Notes: generated by a model not told the origin, from the letters alone. A DNA stretch of 64,000 nt from Anaspis maculata (GCA_949128115.1 OX421965.1:49095257-49159256); one strand, 5' to 3'; shown: positions 11,468 to 21,860, counted from the stretch's first letter. Numbers and translations: made by a program.

Positions 11468-11480
11468 CTGCCCCCTTCTT
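11468..11480 (-). promoter_or_regulatory. Polypurine tract for plus-strand DNA priming
   Basis: AAGAAGGGGGCAG on the minus strand directly abuts the LTR start, the position and composition expected for a gypsy polypurine tract. It overlaps the pol stop codon at 11479-11481. Confidence 0.7.
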
Positions 11481-11934
11481 AAGCCTGTTCGTCCCGAATA
11501 GGCTCATCGTTACTCCCCGAGTAACGTGAAAGGCGATCAAGGTGGACAACTTTCATCTTGGCTCTCGGGGCTTGCTGGATTCTGTACACGACGTCAATTA
11601 TCCTCTTGACTACCGTGTACCTCGTGTAACTTCGGAGACCTTCCCTTCTTGCGTTGAGGATTGTACAACCAGACCAGGTCATTTGCTTGAAATCCCGTGG
11701 AGTTAGCCTTTAAGTCGTAACGGGTCTTCATTCGGTCGGTCGCGATTCGAACCCGGTTCCGAACCAACTCGTGGATGTCACACATTCTTTGCCGCAGGTC
11801 GTCGACGTATTCGGGGATGTCCTTAGGATCATTCTCCGGAGTGTCAAATTGCAAATCGCAGGGGACGCGAAGCTCTCGGCCAAAAAGAACACGTGCCCCC
11901 GTGGTGTAGTGAATGGCAGCGCGATACGCCATTA
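11479..11934 (-). pseudogene. Ty3/gypsy integrase C-terminal part and chromodomain-like tail
   Basis: The minus strand reads MAYRAAIHYTTGAR, LFGRELRVPCDL and a helical RMCDIHELVRNRV segment, the end of a gypsy integrase. A second frame then gives VVKRIIDVVYRIQ and KMKVVHLDRLSRY, the usual tail before the stop. The two parts are in different frames, so one frameshift lies near 11640. It continues the integrase at 12655-13645 and is separated from it only by the 720-bp MITE. Confidence 0.85.
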
Positions 11935-12654
11935 TAGACCAAGAGCTAGCAACGTTTTATTCACCTCATAAGCAAAATGCGGTTTGACTTCTGGAGCATT
12001 TAGAGATTATGATGGGCTTCCATAAAATATTTGTCTTACGAAGAACACCCCTTGCTTTCTCACAAGACAAGCAAAGAAATGTGCCATTTGACAGCAGTAT
12101 TCAACAGCAGATTTTCTGGGGTTCTTAATCGATATAAATATAAATTTTATCAGGAATGGATAGGTTGAACTATCTTTCAACAAAATTAATTGAAAAAGAA
12201 CACCGAAATGTATTAGAAACTACCAAAAACCAGATTTCCAAGCGGACAGAAGTTGGCATCGGTTTCTCTAGTAGGCGTGATTCGAGAATCGGCCATCAAA
12301 TGCGATCCAAACAGCTCGGCCTAACCTACTAGCCTGAACATCCCAGTTGAGAAAGTCTGGTTTTTAGTAGTTTCTAATACATTACGAGATTCGGTCCTAT
12401 TCAATTAGTTGAAAGATAGTTCAACCTATCCATTCCTGATAAAATTGATATTTATATCGATTAAGAACCCCAGAAAATCCGCGGTTGAATACTGCTGTCA
12501 AATGCCACATTTATTTGCTTGTCTTGTGAGAAAGCAAGGGGTGTTTTTCATAAGACAAAGATTTTATGGAAGCCCATCATAATCTCTACATGCCCCAGAA
12601 GTCAAACCGCATTTTGCTTATGAGGTAAATAAAGCATTGCTAGCTCTTGGTCTA
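11935..12654. mobile_element. 720-bp foldback MITE inserted in the integrase
   Basis: Long inverted arms of about 300 bp (11935-12235 and 12355-12654) differ at scattered positions only. They begin TAGACCAAGAGCTAGCAA. The spacer is about 120 bp. A 3-bp duplication TTA flanks it (11932-11934 and 12655-12657). Removing the insert and one TTA restores the integrase reading FLMAYRAA, so the boundaries are exact. A TTA/TAA duplication is typical of PIF/Harbinger-type MITEs, though the ends do not start with the usual G run. There is no coding capacity. Confidence 0.85.
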
Positions 12655-13645
12655 TTAGGAATATCGGCAGATGACAATCCCAGTCTCGCTGATGCTCGTC
12701 GACGACCTTTGACAGGTGCTGCTCCATTGTCCGGTTAAACCGTTCAACCATTCCGTCGCGTCAGACCGTGGGTGAAGAGGCGTCGTCCTAGTCTCCTATA
12801 TCCCGAGTAGAGTACAGATACCTTGGAACACGTTGGATTCGAAGTTTCGTCCCTGGTCTAAGTGTAACTCCAGAGGTACTCCAAAACGGCTGATCAGATT
12901 GTCTACCAGTACCCTTGCCACTGTAGAAGCCTCTTGGTTGGGTAGGGCGTACGCTTCCGGCTACTTACTGAAGTAGTTCATGGCAACCGGTATGTATTTG
13001 TTGCCATCTTTCGTTGTCGGGAACGGGCCAGCCACATCGATCGCGATGCGTTCAAAAGGCGTTCCAACATTGTAAGCCTTCAGCTCCCCTCGCCTGCGAA
13101 TTCTTGGTCTTTTGCTGGCCGCACAAACCTCGCACTGGCGACACCATGTTTTCACGTCGTTCCGGCAGTTCACCCAGTAGAACCGCTCGCGCACCTTGGC
13201 CAACGTCTTGTTCACCCCAAGGTGCCCCCCAGTGACGCCGTCGTGCATCTCCTTCAGGACCTCTCTCACTCTCTTCTTGGGAAGCACCAATTCAACCATC
13301 TCCTTCTTCCCATCAGGACTCTCCCAGACTTCCTTCAGCAGCCCATTCTCTATCCTCAGAGAATTCCACTGTGCCCAAAGAGCCTTGAATTCGGGCGCTT
13401 CACCAGAGATCTCGGTCCACTCTGGTCTGTACTGGCCAAGTTCTTTTCTTTCAGCAAGTAAACCGATTGCTGGGTCCTCACGCTGCTTCTTCTTGAGCTC
13501 AGCCGTAGTCCAATTTATCGGGGTTTCAACGACAAGTGCTTTGATCTCGACGTTTCCACTCTGCTGGTTCACACTTTTGCTGTGCCTGCAATCCTCGTTG
13601 CATGGTCTTCGAGAAAGATCATCCGTGTTGCTATTGCCATGACTC
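12655..13645 (-). pseudogene. Ty3/gypsy RNase H tail, integrase zinc-binding and catalytic core
   Basis: The minus strand starts with CPGKSHGN and DDLSRRPCNEDC, the end of a gypsy RNase H. The HHCC zinc-binding region of integrase follows (GGHLGVNKTLAKVRERFYW, then CRQCEVCAASK). The core has FERIAIDVAGPFP (first Asp), LELHLDQGRNFES (second Asp) and PLHPRSD followed in a shifted frame by GMVERFNRTMEQ (Glu). Damage includes a TAG in place of the expected Trp after YFSK at about 12961, a frameshift around 12770, and the MITE at the left end. Reverse transcriptase and protease are missing: the gag region lies immediately to the right, so an internal deletion joins gag to the RNase H tail. Confidence 0.88.
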
Positions 13646-13689
13646 TTTCCAGGACAAAGTTGACTTCATCGATCAGCAGCTCCCCGTTC

Positions 13690-14197
13690 CAGCATGAAAC
13701 GGTCTACTAAAGCGTATCGTCGCCTGCAGTCGCGTTGCAGATGTCCGTTCCTTCCACATTCAAAGCAACGTGGTCTGCCTCCTCTACGAGAGCTTTCTCT
13801 CAGTTGGTGACATTCTCAATCAGCAGTTTCCCGTTCCGCTATGGAACGGTCTGCTGAACTCGACGATTGCAGTCCCGATGAAGATGTCCCGATCTTACAC
13901 AGCCAAAGCAACGCGGCCTTCCTCAAGCCCTTGGCTCGTCTTGGGATTTGTTCCGAGACAATAAAGTGTTGAGGGGATCCTTAAAGATTTCCTGGATCAA
14001 TTTCTCCGCAGTATGAGAACCTCCGGATTCCTCAACGCCCATCGCCTTGACTTGACGACTGCACATATCTTTGACAGCCTCAATTCAGATCGCCTGAGTC
14101 ACAGTACGTCGCTGATGTCGACTGGGTTCTTAATCATAACCATCTCACGCAGGTTTTGGTCTTGAATTCCATAGATGAAAGTATCTCTTATGATGTC
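13690..14197 (-). pseudogene. Ty3/gypsy gag C-terminal part with two CCHC zinc knuckles
   Basis: Two nucleocapsid knuckles can be read on the minus strand: RCFGCVRSGHLHRDC at 13861-13913 and RCFECGRNGHLQRDC at 13719-13770, both CX2CX4HX4C. Upstream is GIQDQNLREMVMIKNP, a gypsy capsid end motif, with DIIRDTFIY before it reaching 14197. The matching upstream capsid half is at 15518-16035, beyond the composite insertion. Knuckles of this type bind genomic RNA during packaging. The frame is broken at several points. Confidence 0.8.
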
Positions 14198-14600
14198 AAT
14201 CTTTTACACATTCCCAAATGGAACTTACAAACTGTAAACAACGGCCCTGAAATTTCAGCCATTAGATTTTATAATCACCTATCTGAAGACATAAGGGCAG
14301 AAACAGACATTCATAAATTCAAAGCAAGAGTGAAATGTTTTCTCCAGGAGTCTCCTGCAATTTATTCAATCAGTGAATATTTTAAATTGTAATTTGTTTG
14401 ATTGTTTTATTACTGTATCGTGTTAGCATGAATATGCATAAATGTGATGTACCTGGTATACCTACTCACTAACTAGTGGTAGTAAATTATTTTTTTTTTT
14501 TTTCCAATTGTATTGGACACAAACCTGAATATTTTAATTGACGTATCTTATATTGTACATAGTGACAATTTTTCAAGATAAATAAAATATTATATTATAT
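14198..14600 (+). mobile_element. 5'-truncated LINE: RT C-terminal end and 3' UTR
   Basis: The plus strand ends a protein with FYNHLSEDIRAETDIHKFKARVKCFLQ and SISEYFKL, then a stop at 14390-14392. This is the usual carboxyl terminus of Jockey/CR1-like LINEs. About 200 bases of AT-rich 3' UTR follow, with AATAAA at about 14581. The fragment sits in gag. The composite made of this LINE and the adjacent foldback is flanked by imperfect copies of GACATMATA (minus strand), consistent with a target-primed insertion. Confidence 0.7.
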
Positions 14601-14601
14601 A

Positions 14602-15515
14602 CCGTCCGTTTTTTATTTTAGGCCCCAGCCCGTAGCATCTTTATTATGGGTTTCACACCCGATATATTATATATTTTTGAAATCAGAGAAACAAGATCTT
14701 TCTAGTGAAGATATGTCAAATTATTTTTGACAGATGTCATTTTTTGACAAATGACAGAATAGTACTTGTGATACATCATTTTGAAGCCTATTAAATTTTG
14801 AGGAGAACTGTGTTTTTATTTTTGAAATAGGGTGTCTTTTACAGCTTCTAGGGGTCTTTCAATAGGAAAAAAATGTTGAAATTCAAAAACACATAATAAG
14901 TAAATAGGTAAAGCAAGTACCTATTTTTAGTGTAAGCTAATGATAATAATGATAAATTAATCACAATGAAACAAAAAATGTCCTAAAGAAGTTGCTCGAA
15001 TGACCGCCTCCTTGTTCCTTGAATGAAAGATTCGACGATCAGTGAATTGGAACTACCACCGGCCCAACGCGATGACATCCGAGCTTGCCAGAAATGACCC
15101 CCCTCGAGTTTTTATGAGCCTACCCGAAAGATAAGGTGTTTATAAAGTTTCCCAATAATTTGGACAATTTAAAAATCAGATCATCGCCATTAGTTAATTT
15201 AAAAATACTCATCACTTATTGAGTGGCTATTTCTGAAATTGACATTTTTTCCTATTGAAAGACCCCTAGAAGCTGTAAAAGACACCCTATTTCAAAAATA
15301 AAAACACAGTTCTCCTCAAAATTCAATAGGCTTCAAAATGATGTATCACAAGTACTATTCTGTCATTTGTCAAAAAATGACATCTGTCAAAAATTATTTG
15401 ACATATCTTCACTAGAAAGATCTTGTTTTTCTGATTTCAAAAATATATAATACATCGGGTGTGAAATCCATAATAAAGATGCTACGGGCTGGGGCCTAAA
15501 ATAAAAAACGGACGG
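14602..15515. mobile_element. 914-bp foldback MITE in the LINE tail
   Basis: Near-identical inverted arms of about 280 bp start CCGTCCGTTTTTTATTTTAG, and a middle of about 350 bp separates them. TA flanks both ends (14600-14601 and 15516-15517), as for Tc1/mariner-type MITEs. It lies exactly at the AT-rich end of the truncated LINE and so probably inserted into the LINE tail. No coding capacity was found. Confidence 0.8.
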
Positions 15516-15517
15516 TA

Positions 15518-16035
15518 TTATGTCCGTCAAGAGGTGCGCTGGGTACACTGGGTACACTAGAAGAGCCAGCCTCTGGACATCAGCTCCGAATTCCTGTAGA
15601 CTCTCTCCGCTTCTCTGCGTTCTTGCCGAAAAATTAGCTTGATGAACATGATGATGAGAAGCTTCTGTAAGTCCATCTGCTCGCTCTCCGGAAGCGTCTG
15701 TAGCCAACTCCAACGCTAGACCTCTCAAAACAAGGATGAGTGCCTCAGCTTTATCTTCGTCATTCCATCCGTTCACCTCGACAACAACGTCAAATTGCCT
15801 CTTGTAGGTCGTCCATGGGCTTTGTCCATTAAAGTTTCGCAGTTTCACACGACAGATACCCGCCAAAGCTGCCATCGGGGCCACCGTATTTCTCACAGCA
15901 GTACTCTGGGCACGTCGTTCTAGCTGCACCATGTTTGCTTCAATTATTGCAATTTTTTCTGCTAGCTTCATGAGACTGCCCTCAAGGTATCGCATGTGCT
16001 GTTCCATAGCCGTCATCAGCTCTTCTAGATGCTTC
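15518..16035 (-). pseudogene. Ty3/gypsy gag capsid region
   Basis: The minus strand gives KKHLEELMTAMEQHMRYLEG, then KLRNFNGQSPWTTYKRQFD, VEVNGWNDEDKAEALILVL and RTQRSGESLQEFGADVQRLA. These are typical gypsy gag/capsid segments. The frame ends at the composite insertion after HLLTDI. To the right, still in gag sense, lies the giant Glu/Lys repeat array. Gag forms the particle that houses reverse transcription. Confidence 0.85.
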
Positions 16036-16260
16036 TTCTCTTTTTCCTCCTCTTCTTCTTCCTCTTCTTCTTCCTCTTCTTCTTCCTCTTCTTCTTCCTC
16101 TTCTTCTTCCTCTTCTTCTTCCTCTTCTTCTTCCTCTTCTTCTTCCTCTTCTTCTTCCTCTTCTTCTTCCTCTTCTTCTTCCTCTTCTTCTTCCTCTTCT
16201 TCTTCCTCTTCTTCTTCCTCTTCCTCTTCCTCTTCCTCTTCTTCTTCTTCTTCTTATTCT

Positions 16261-16299
<39 letters not shown>

Positions 16300-18056
16300 T
16301 TTTCTTTCTCTTTTTCTTCCTCTTTTTTTCCTCTTTTTCTTCCTCTTTTTCTCCCTCTTTTTCTCCCTCTTTTTCTCCCTCTTTTTCTTCCTCTTTTTCT
16401 TCCTCTTTTTCTTCCTCTTTTTCTTCCTCTTTTTCTTCCTCTTTTTCTTCCTCTTTTTCTTCCTCTTTTTCTTCCTCTTTTTCTTCCTCTTTTTCTTCCT
16501 CTTTTTCTTCCTCTTTTTCTTCCTCTTTTTCTTCCTCTTTTTCTTCCTCTTTTTCTTCCTCTTTTTCTTCCTATTTTTCTTCCTATTTTTCTTTCTATTT
16601 TTCTTTCTATTTTTCTTTCTATTTTTCTTTCTCTTTTTCTTCCTCTTTTTCTTCCTCTTTTTCTTCCTCTTTTTCTTCCTCTTTTTCTTCCTCTTTTTCT
16701 TCCTCTTTTTCTTCCTCTTTTTCTTCCTCTTCTTCTTCCTCTTTTTCTTCCTCTTTTTCTTCCTCCTTTTCTTCCTCCTTTTCTTCCTCTTTTTCTTCCT
16801 ATTTTTCTTCCTCTTTTTCTTTCTCTTTTCCTTCCTCGTTTTCTTCCTCGTTTTCGTCCTCTTTTTCTTCCTATTTTTCTTCCTCTTTTTCTTTCTCTTT
16901 TCCTTCCTCGTTTTCTTCCTCGTTTTCGTCCTCTTTTTCTTCCTCTTTTTCTTCCTCTTTTTCTTCCTCTTTTTCTTCCTCTTTTCCTTCCTCTTTTTCT
17001 TCCCCTTTTTCTTCCCCTTTTTCTTCCTCTTTTTCTTCCTCTTTTTCTTCCTCTTTTTCTTCTTCTTTTTCTTCCTCTTTTTCTTCCTCTTTTTCTTCCT
17101 CTTTTTCTTCCTCTTTTTCTTCCTCTTTTTCTTCCTCTTTTTCTTCCTCTTTTTCTTCCTCTTTTTCTTCCTCTTTTTCTCCCTCTTTTTCTCCCTCTTT
17201 TTCTCCCTCTTTTTCTTCCTCTTTTTCTTCCTCTTTTTCTTCCTCTTTTTCTTCCTCTTTTTCTTCCTCTTTTTCTTCCTCTTTTTCTTCCTCTTTTTCT
17301 TCCTCTTTTTCTTCCTCTTTTTCTTCCTCTTTTTCTTCCTCTTTTTCTTCCTCTTTTTCTTCCTCTTTTTCTTCCTCTTTTTCTTCCTCTTTTTCTTCCT
17401 ATTTTTCTTCCTATTTTTCTTTCTATTTTTCTTTCTATTTTTCTTTCTCTTTTTCTTCCTCTTTTTCTTCCTCTTTTTCTTCCTCTTTTTCTTCCTCTTT
17501 TTCTTCCTCTTTTTCTTCCTCTATTTCTTCCTCTTTTTCTTCCTCTTTTTCTTCCTCTTTTTCTTCCTCTTTTTCTTCCTCTTCTTCTTCCTCTTTTTCT
17601 TCCTCTTTTTCTTCCTCCTTTTCTTCCTCCTTTTCTTCCTCTTTTTCTTCCTATTTTTCTTCCTCTTTTTCTTTCTCTTTTCCTTCCTCGTTTTCTTCCT
17701 CGTTTTCGTCCTCTTTTTCTTCCTATTTTTCTTCCTCTTTTTCTTTCTCTTTTCCTTCCTCGTTTTCTTCCTCGTTTTCGTCCTCTTTTTCTTCCTCTTT
17801 TTCTTCCTCTTTTTCTTCCTCTTTTTCTTCCTCTTTTCCTTCCTCTTTTTCTTCCCCTTTTTCTTCCCCTTTTTCTTCCTCTTTTTCTTCCTCTTTTTCT
17901 TCCTCTTTTTCTTCTTCTTTTTCTTCCTCTTTTTCTTCCTCTTTTTCTTCCTCTTTTTCTTCCTCTTTTTCTTCCTCTTTTTCTTCCTCTTTTTCTTCCT
18001 CTTTTTCTTCCTCTTTTTCTTCCTCTTTTTCTTCCTCTTTTTCTTCCTCTTTTTTA
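16032..18056 (-). repeat. 2-kb tandem array of a 12-bp unit encoding Glu-Glu-Glu-Lys within gag
   Basis: On the plus strand the unit is TTTTTCTTCCTC; on the minus, gag-sense strand it is GAGGAAGAAAAA, i.e. Glu-Glu-Glu-Lys. The left ~300 bp is mostly TTCTTCCTC, richer in Glu. The array is bounded on one side by gag residues MMQEQKNVLEEQEKERKK (18109-18056) and on the other by EKKHLEELMTAMEQ. It therefore expands a charged coiled-coil stretch of gag. Variant units (ctccctc, cctatttttc, cctcgttttcg) recur in the same order about 828-852 bp apart, showing a higher-order duplication. CTC-to-CTA changes create TAG stops in gag sense, and indels change frame. Long plus-strand frames rich in Phe/Ser/Leu/Pro are antisense artefacts. 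Confidence 0.9.
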
Positions 18057-18109
18057 CGCTCCTTTTCCTGCTCTTCTAGAACATTCTTTTGTTCCTGCAT
18101 CATCGCCAT
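18057..18109 (-). pseudogene. Ty3/gypsy gag N-terminus
   Basis: ATG at 18109 begins MAMMQEQKNVLEEQEKE and runs directly into the Glu/Lys array. The sequence just upstream, TGGAGTCAAGAAG, resembles the primer-binding/leader region of some gypsy elements, but a 5' LTR matching the family was not found. Confidence 0.6.
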
Positions 18110-18683
18110 GATGCTCGCCAAAATGTCTTCGACATGCTTCTTGACTCCAGCATTAACAAAGCACGAATGGTAATAAAGTAATAAAGCATAAGTAAATATG
18201 CTACGGTAACCGTAGTTTTCAGAGTCAAACGGCTCGACTCTGTTACGAAAAATGCTCTTACTTCCAGAATTCCAGATAGTTCGGAGGTTAGTGACATCAA
18301 CGCACGTGACAAAAGTACGAAAATTGACGAGTACGAAGATGGTCAAAACGAGCATGCTCCTTCGATTGAGAAAGAGTGCCTCGTAGATTTTTTCTCTAAG
18401 GGTGGGGGGGGGGGGGGGTCCTTGAGATTTGAAATATACAAAGTGTTTCAGCGATAATAGCAAAAAATTCAACTGTAAGCAGATTTCGTCGAAATATGTC
18501 GAAAACCTCTATACCATTTTGCAAAGCTCGGCCCACCAATTCTTGCGATCCGATCCTTACGATCGACCAATGAAAATGAAGGTAATATCAAGATAACCGA
18601 AAATGAACACAGCAGTCTTCTTGATTAGCAATGTTATATTAGGGGATTTTCTGGGGACTTTTAGCGACAAGCTGACAGGTGAG
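18110..18683. other. Expected 5' LTR position; no LTR recognised
   Basis: A minus-strand gypsy element should have its 5' LTR here, but the family end GCGAAATACGTAACA is absent. A 17-base poly-G run lies at about 18402-18418 and may be poorly assembled. Nothing else was recognised. Confidence 0.4.
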
Positions 18684-18892
18684 CAGTGGCGCAACTAGGG
18701 GGAGGTGAGCCGGGTACCCGCAACCACCTGTACAAATATTTGACCGCGAAGGCGCTTTTTCAACCTTCACAATTTACACGAACATACATTGATTATGCTC
18801 ATTTTCTGCTCGTTTTCCCGAAAAATGTTCACTTCCGACACCTTCTTGGTCTGTAGGTGCCTGCCTGTGCAAATGAGCTAGTTACGCCCCTG
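18684..18892. mobile_element. 209-bp hAT-like MITE
   Basis: The left end CAGTGGCGCAACTAG and the complement of the right end CAGGGGCGTAACTAG form 15-bp inverted repeats with two mismatches. CAGGGGCGTAACTAG is a hAT-type terminus. A clean 8-bp duplication was not seen. Confidence 0.5.
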
Positions 18893-19699
18893 CACAGCAC
18901 CCTAATAAGTTTTCTCCATCCATCATACCTTGCTTCCGACAGATGCGATCGTTGCGATCGAGTGATGAATTGACAAGAGGAGTAAGCTTACGAACGATCC
19001 GACTAAAATTGCGACTGGAATTGCGACTAAAATTAAAATCTAAAAGAATCGTTGGAGTTCAAGTTGAAGTATTAGGTTTGAAAATTACAAGCCGAACAAA
19101 GAAGTCTCGACATTTCTCTCTAGACCTCTTAAAAAACTAGACTAAATAATAGATTCATTGCCAAAAGCTTTGCGAATAAGCACGGGACGCCTTGTAAGTT
19201 TCAGAAATGTAGGTACAGATTTCCATTGAAAATACAGAATTTTGATCGTTTGTTGCAAGTTGTGACGCAATTATTTCTCAACGAGTCGCAGCGTCCTCTT
19301 TTTAATGGGTATTATTACGTGTGTGTTCAATTTTTGGCAATTAAAACCCGGGTTTTCCGTTAATCCCACACTGTAATCCGATACAAACGAAATCAATTTG
19401 CACGTCAGGTGCGATGATAGCGCACGTTTTTTTTTCGTCCCGAATATTCAATTTGAACGGTATGAGTTTCACAATTTTGGAAATAATTTTGAATTAGCCC
19501 TACCTATAACGTTACTTGCAAAGCAAATAATCGAATGCTTAATGAGTTCTGCAATTAAGACCATCAACAAATTTCTAAACCTACCTATACAACCTACGCC
19601 CAACATAATCATACCTACACTGCCTACTACCCCGGTGGTGAAAAAGCTCTGGTCGGGATTTTTTGATGATCGTGAATCCTAAACTTAAGGAGCGCATAG
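18893..19699. other. Unassigned sequence
   Basis: No gene or delimited element was recognised in this AT-rich stretch. Confidence 0.3.
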
Positions 19700-19790
19700 C
19701 GAGACATCGCTTGAGTTGGGTGATATCTCGACTGAAGCAACGCTGAGTGGGTGGAGCTTGGATGGGAGACCGCCGGTAGGTAGTAACAGT
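19700..19790 (+). ncRNA. 5S rRNA-derived sequence (SINE3-like head or pseudogene)
   Basis: The stretch GACTGAAGCAACGCTGAG followed by GAGCTTGGATGGGAGACCGCC matches the internal control region and 3' half of animal 5S rRNA (AAGCAACGCTGAGC, then CTTGGATGGGAGACCGCC). The 5' half is poorly conserved, and there is no proper 3' stem. It is therefore not a functional 5S gene. It could be the promoter head of a 5S-derived SINE or a retroposed pseudogene. Sequence to about 20130 continues as a GC-richer unit of unknown origin. Confidence 0.65.
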
Positions 19791-21088
19791 GGACGAGTCA
19801 CTGGGCGGGTCTCATATATTCTGGACGGGCTGAACTGTTCTTGGGTGGTCTTAGACAAACACCCCAAGTATAACATGCCTACAACCAGCAGTATGGCAAT
19901 GTGCAGAGGAGGACCTACAACGCAGTCAGGAAGGCTGTCGAAGTCAGGAACGTGCCGGCGCAGGCGTGAGGTGTGTTATTAACAAACGCACCAGAGTTTG
20001 AGGGTCAAAGATGGAGTCTGGGTCGACCGTGCGCTTGTCGGTCTCAGTGCTAGCAGACCATCAAACATTCAGGTACCGCATTGGGGCTCGGTGAGTCAGG
20101 TTGGTCTGGAAGGGGTACAGTGTGCCCAATAGCGAGGCCTACGTGCCAGGTGGAGTTATGTTCCATCAACTCTCCCAATTAAATCCAGAATCCAGAGCCC
20201 CAAGGTTTGAAATGACCGCCCCCACAATTCGTTTTTGCACGAGGAGTGTCTGATTTGTCCTGATGTTTGTCAACAGGACAAAAAAATATACGCTGCATAA
20301 TGCATGGGTTGAAGAACTTCAAAATTACAGAGACACCTTCAAGAAACCTAATCGAAGCATTTCGTATATGGGTTCAACCGGTTCCATAAATAAGCTGTTT
20401 TTGATCTCCTCTACGATCGATAGTTTATAGTTACCCACTATTTGGTGAAGTGCCATTGGGAAGGGGAGAGGGGGAGGGTTAGGTGTTCAAACTTTCGATA
20501 TCATCAGTTTCATCTCCCCCTTTTCAGTGCTCTAAATCCATAATACGTATCTAAGTTATAGAGGGTGTTGCTAAATCATTGGCCTTATACCTAATTCAAG
20601 TACTGGCGCTGTGAAAGAATGCTTCAGAAATTAGAAGTATAAACTAGCAGTAATGAGGCATTTTCCATGTCGATATGTGACAAATACACTTGGAGCAACT
20701 ATCATTAGGTACCGTGTAAGAACTACAATTTCACTGACTACTATAGCATGGAAAACATGGAATAAAAACAAAGAAAAAAAAACAGAAAAACATTTGGAGC
20801 CTAGAAACTTTTCCCACGAGTGCTGTGTTGACAATTTCTTGACACCGACCGCTTTTAAATGATAACAAATGCAACTTTTATATTTCCTCTGGGAGATTAA
20901 TGGAAAATCTTATTAAAATTAGGGAAATGAGTTCTGTGATATGAAATAAGGCAGGCTACGTTCTCCACAAAAACGCAATTCACTTTTTTTCGCGAAGCAA
21001 TCGATTGCGGAATTACTGGCAGAAGCAGCAAAAGGACGCAAGAGAAAAACTTGCTCACCCGAAAATTCTTGTAACCAACGTAACGAAT
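19791..21088. other. Unassigned sequence following the 5S-like head
   Basis: 19790-20170 is GC-richer and may be the body of a 5S-derived retroposon. The rest is AT-rich with no supported gene. Confidence 0.3.
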
Positions 21089-21137
21089 ATTGCAACAACC
21101 GAAGATTGACAGTAACACCATCTTCGATTGTTGCAAC
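21089..21137. repeat. Short hairpin
   Basis: TTGCAACAACCGAAGAT is answered by ATCTTCGATTGTTGCAA around a TGACAGTAACACC loop. It lies next to another palindromic element. Confidence 0.6.
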
Positions 21138-21147
21138 GTCTATTCTA

Positions 21148-21271
21148 TCGTGTGATCAATTGAATTCCTGATCAAGCTGATCAGGCTGTGGCCTGGTCGA
21201 AATCAGGGGTGCGAAGCTGGATTTGGCTGGGGCACAGCCTGCTTAATTTAGGGATTCAATTGATCACACGA
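21148..21271. mobile_element. 124-bp MITE flanked by TA
   Basis: Terminal inverted repeats TCGTGTGATCAATTGAAT and their complement end at 21271, with TA on both sides (21146-21147 and 21272-21273). This is Tc1/mariner-type by its target. There is no coding capacity. Confidence 0.65.
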
Positions 21272-21419
21272 TATAATTCCTACAAAAAATTCTATCTAGA
21301 TCTCTTCCTCACTCATCACGTCACGGTCTCTCTTTCAGTGTGAGTCGCCAACCTTAAACAAGCGAATATGCCTCATGGGCATGAGGCTCAGTAGCGCACT
21401 TCCTTTTTGGAGGATTAGT

Positions 21420-21860
21420 GAACGCAAGATGTTAAGTGATTAGGGTTCTACCGTCTTGGGCAAAAAATTGCAATATGGCGGCCAAAATATCGACAGAATC
21501 ATGAAATTCGGCTTGAAAATCAAAATGATCGTACTAGACAAGGGTAAGTTCCAAGTTTCATGAAAATCGTTCCACTAACAAGAGATTTCAATATGGCAGC
21601 CAAGATGGCGGCAGAATTATGAAACTCAGCTTAAAAATCGGAATGATCGTACAAGACAAGCGTAACTCTCAAGTTTCATGAAAATCCTTCCACTTATAAG
21701 AGATTCCAATATGGCGGCCAAGATGGTGGGGCAATCATGAAATTTGGCTTGAAAATAAGAATGATCGTACTAGACAAGGGTAAGTTTCAAGTTTCATGAC
21801 AATCGTTCCACTAATAAGAAATTTCAATATGGCAGCCAAGATGGCGGCCGAATTATGAAA
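21420..21860 (+). repeat. Four-unit ~118-bp minisatellite
   Basis: ATATGGC starts units at about 21473, 21591, 21708 and 21827. Each continues with a TCATGAAATTCGGCTTGAAAA-like and a CAAGTTTCATGAAAATCGTT-like segment. Units match those at 35145-35830. Confidence 0.85.

Noticed and set aside
15931..18173. Two plus-strand open frames of more than 700 codons rich in Phe, Ser, Leu and Pro
   Set aside because: They are the antisense translation of the tandem gag array; the sense with flanking gag homology is the minus strand.
18402..18418. G-quadruplex regulatory element
   Set aside because: A plain G homopolymer at a likely assembly-weak point; no context to support a regulatory role.
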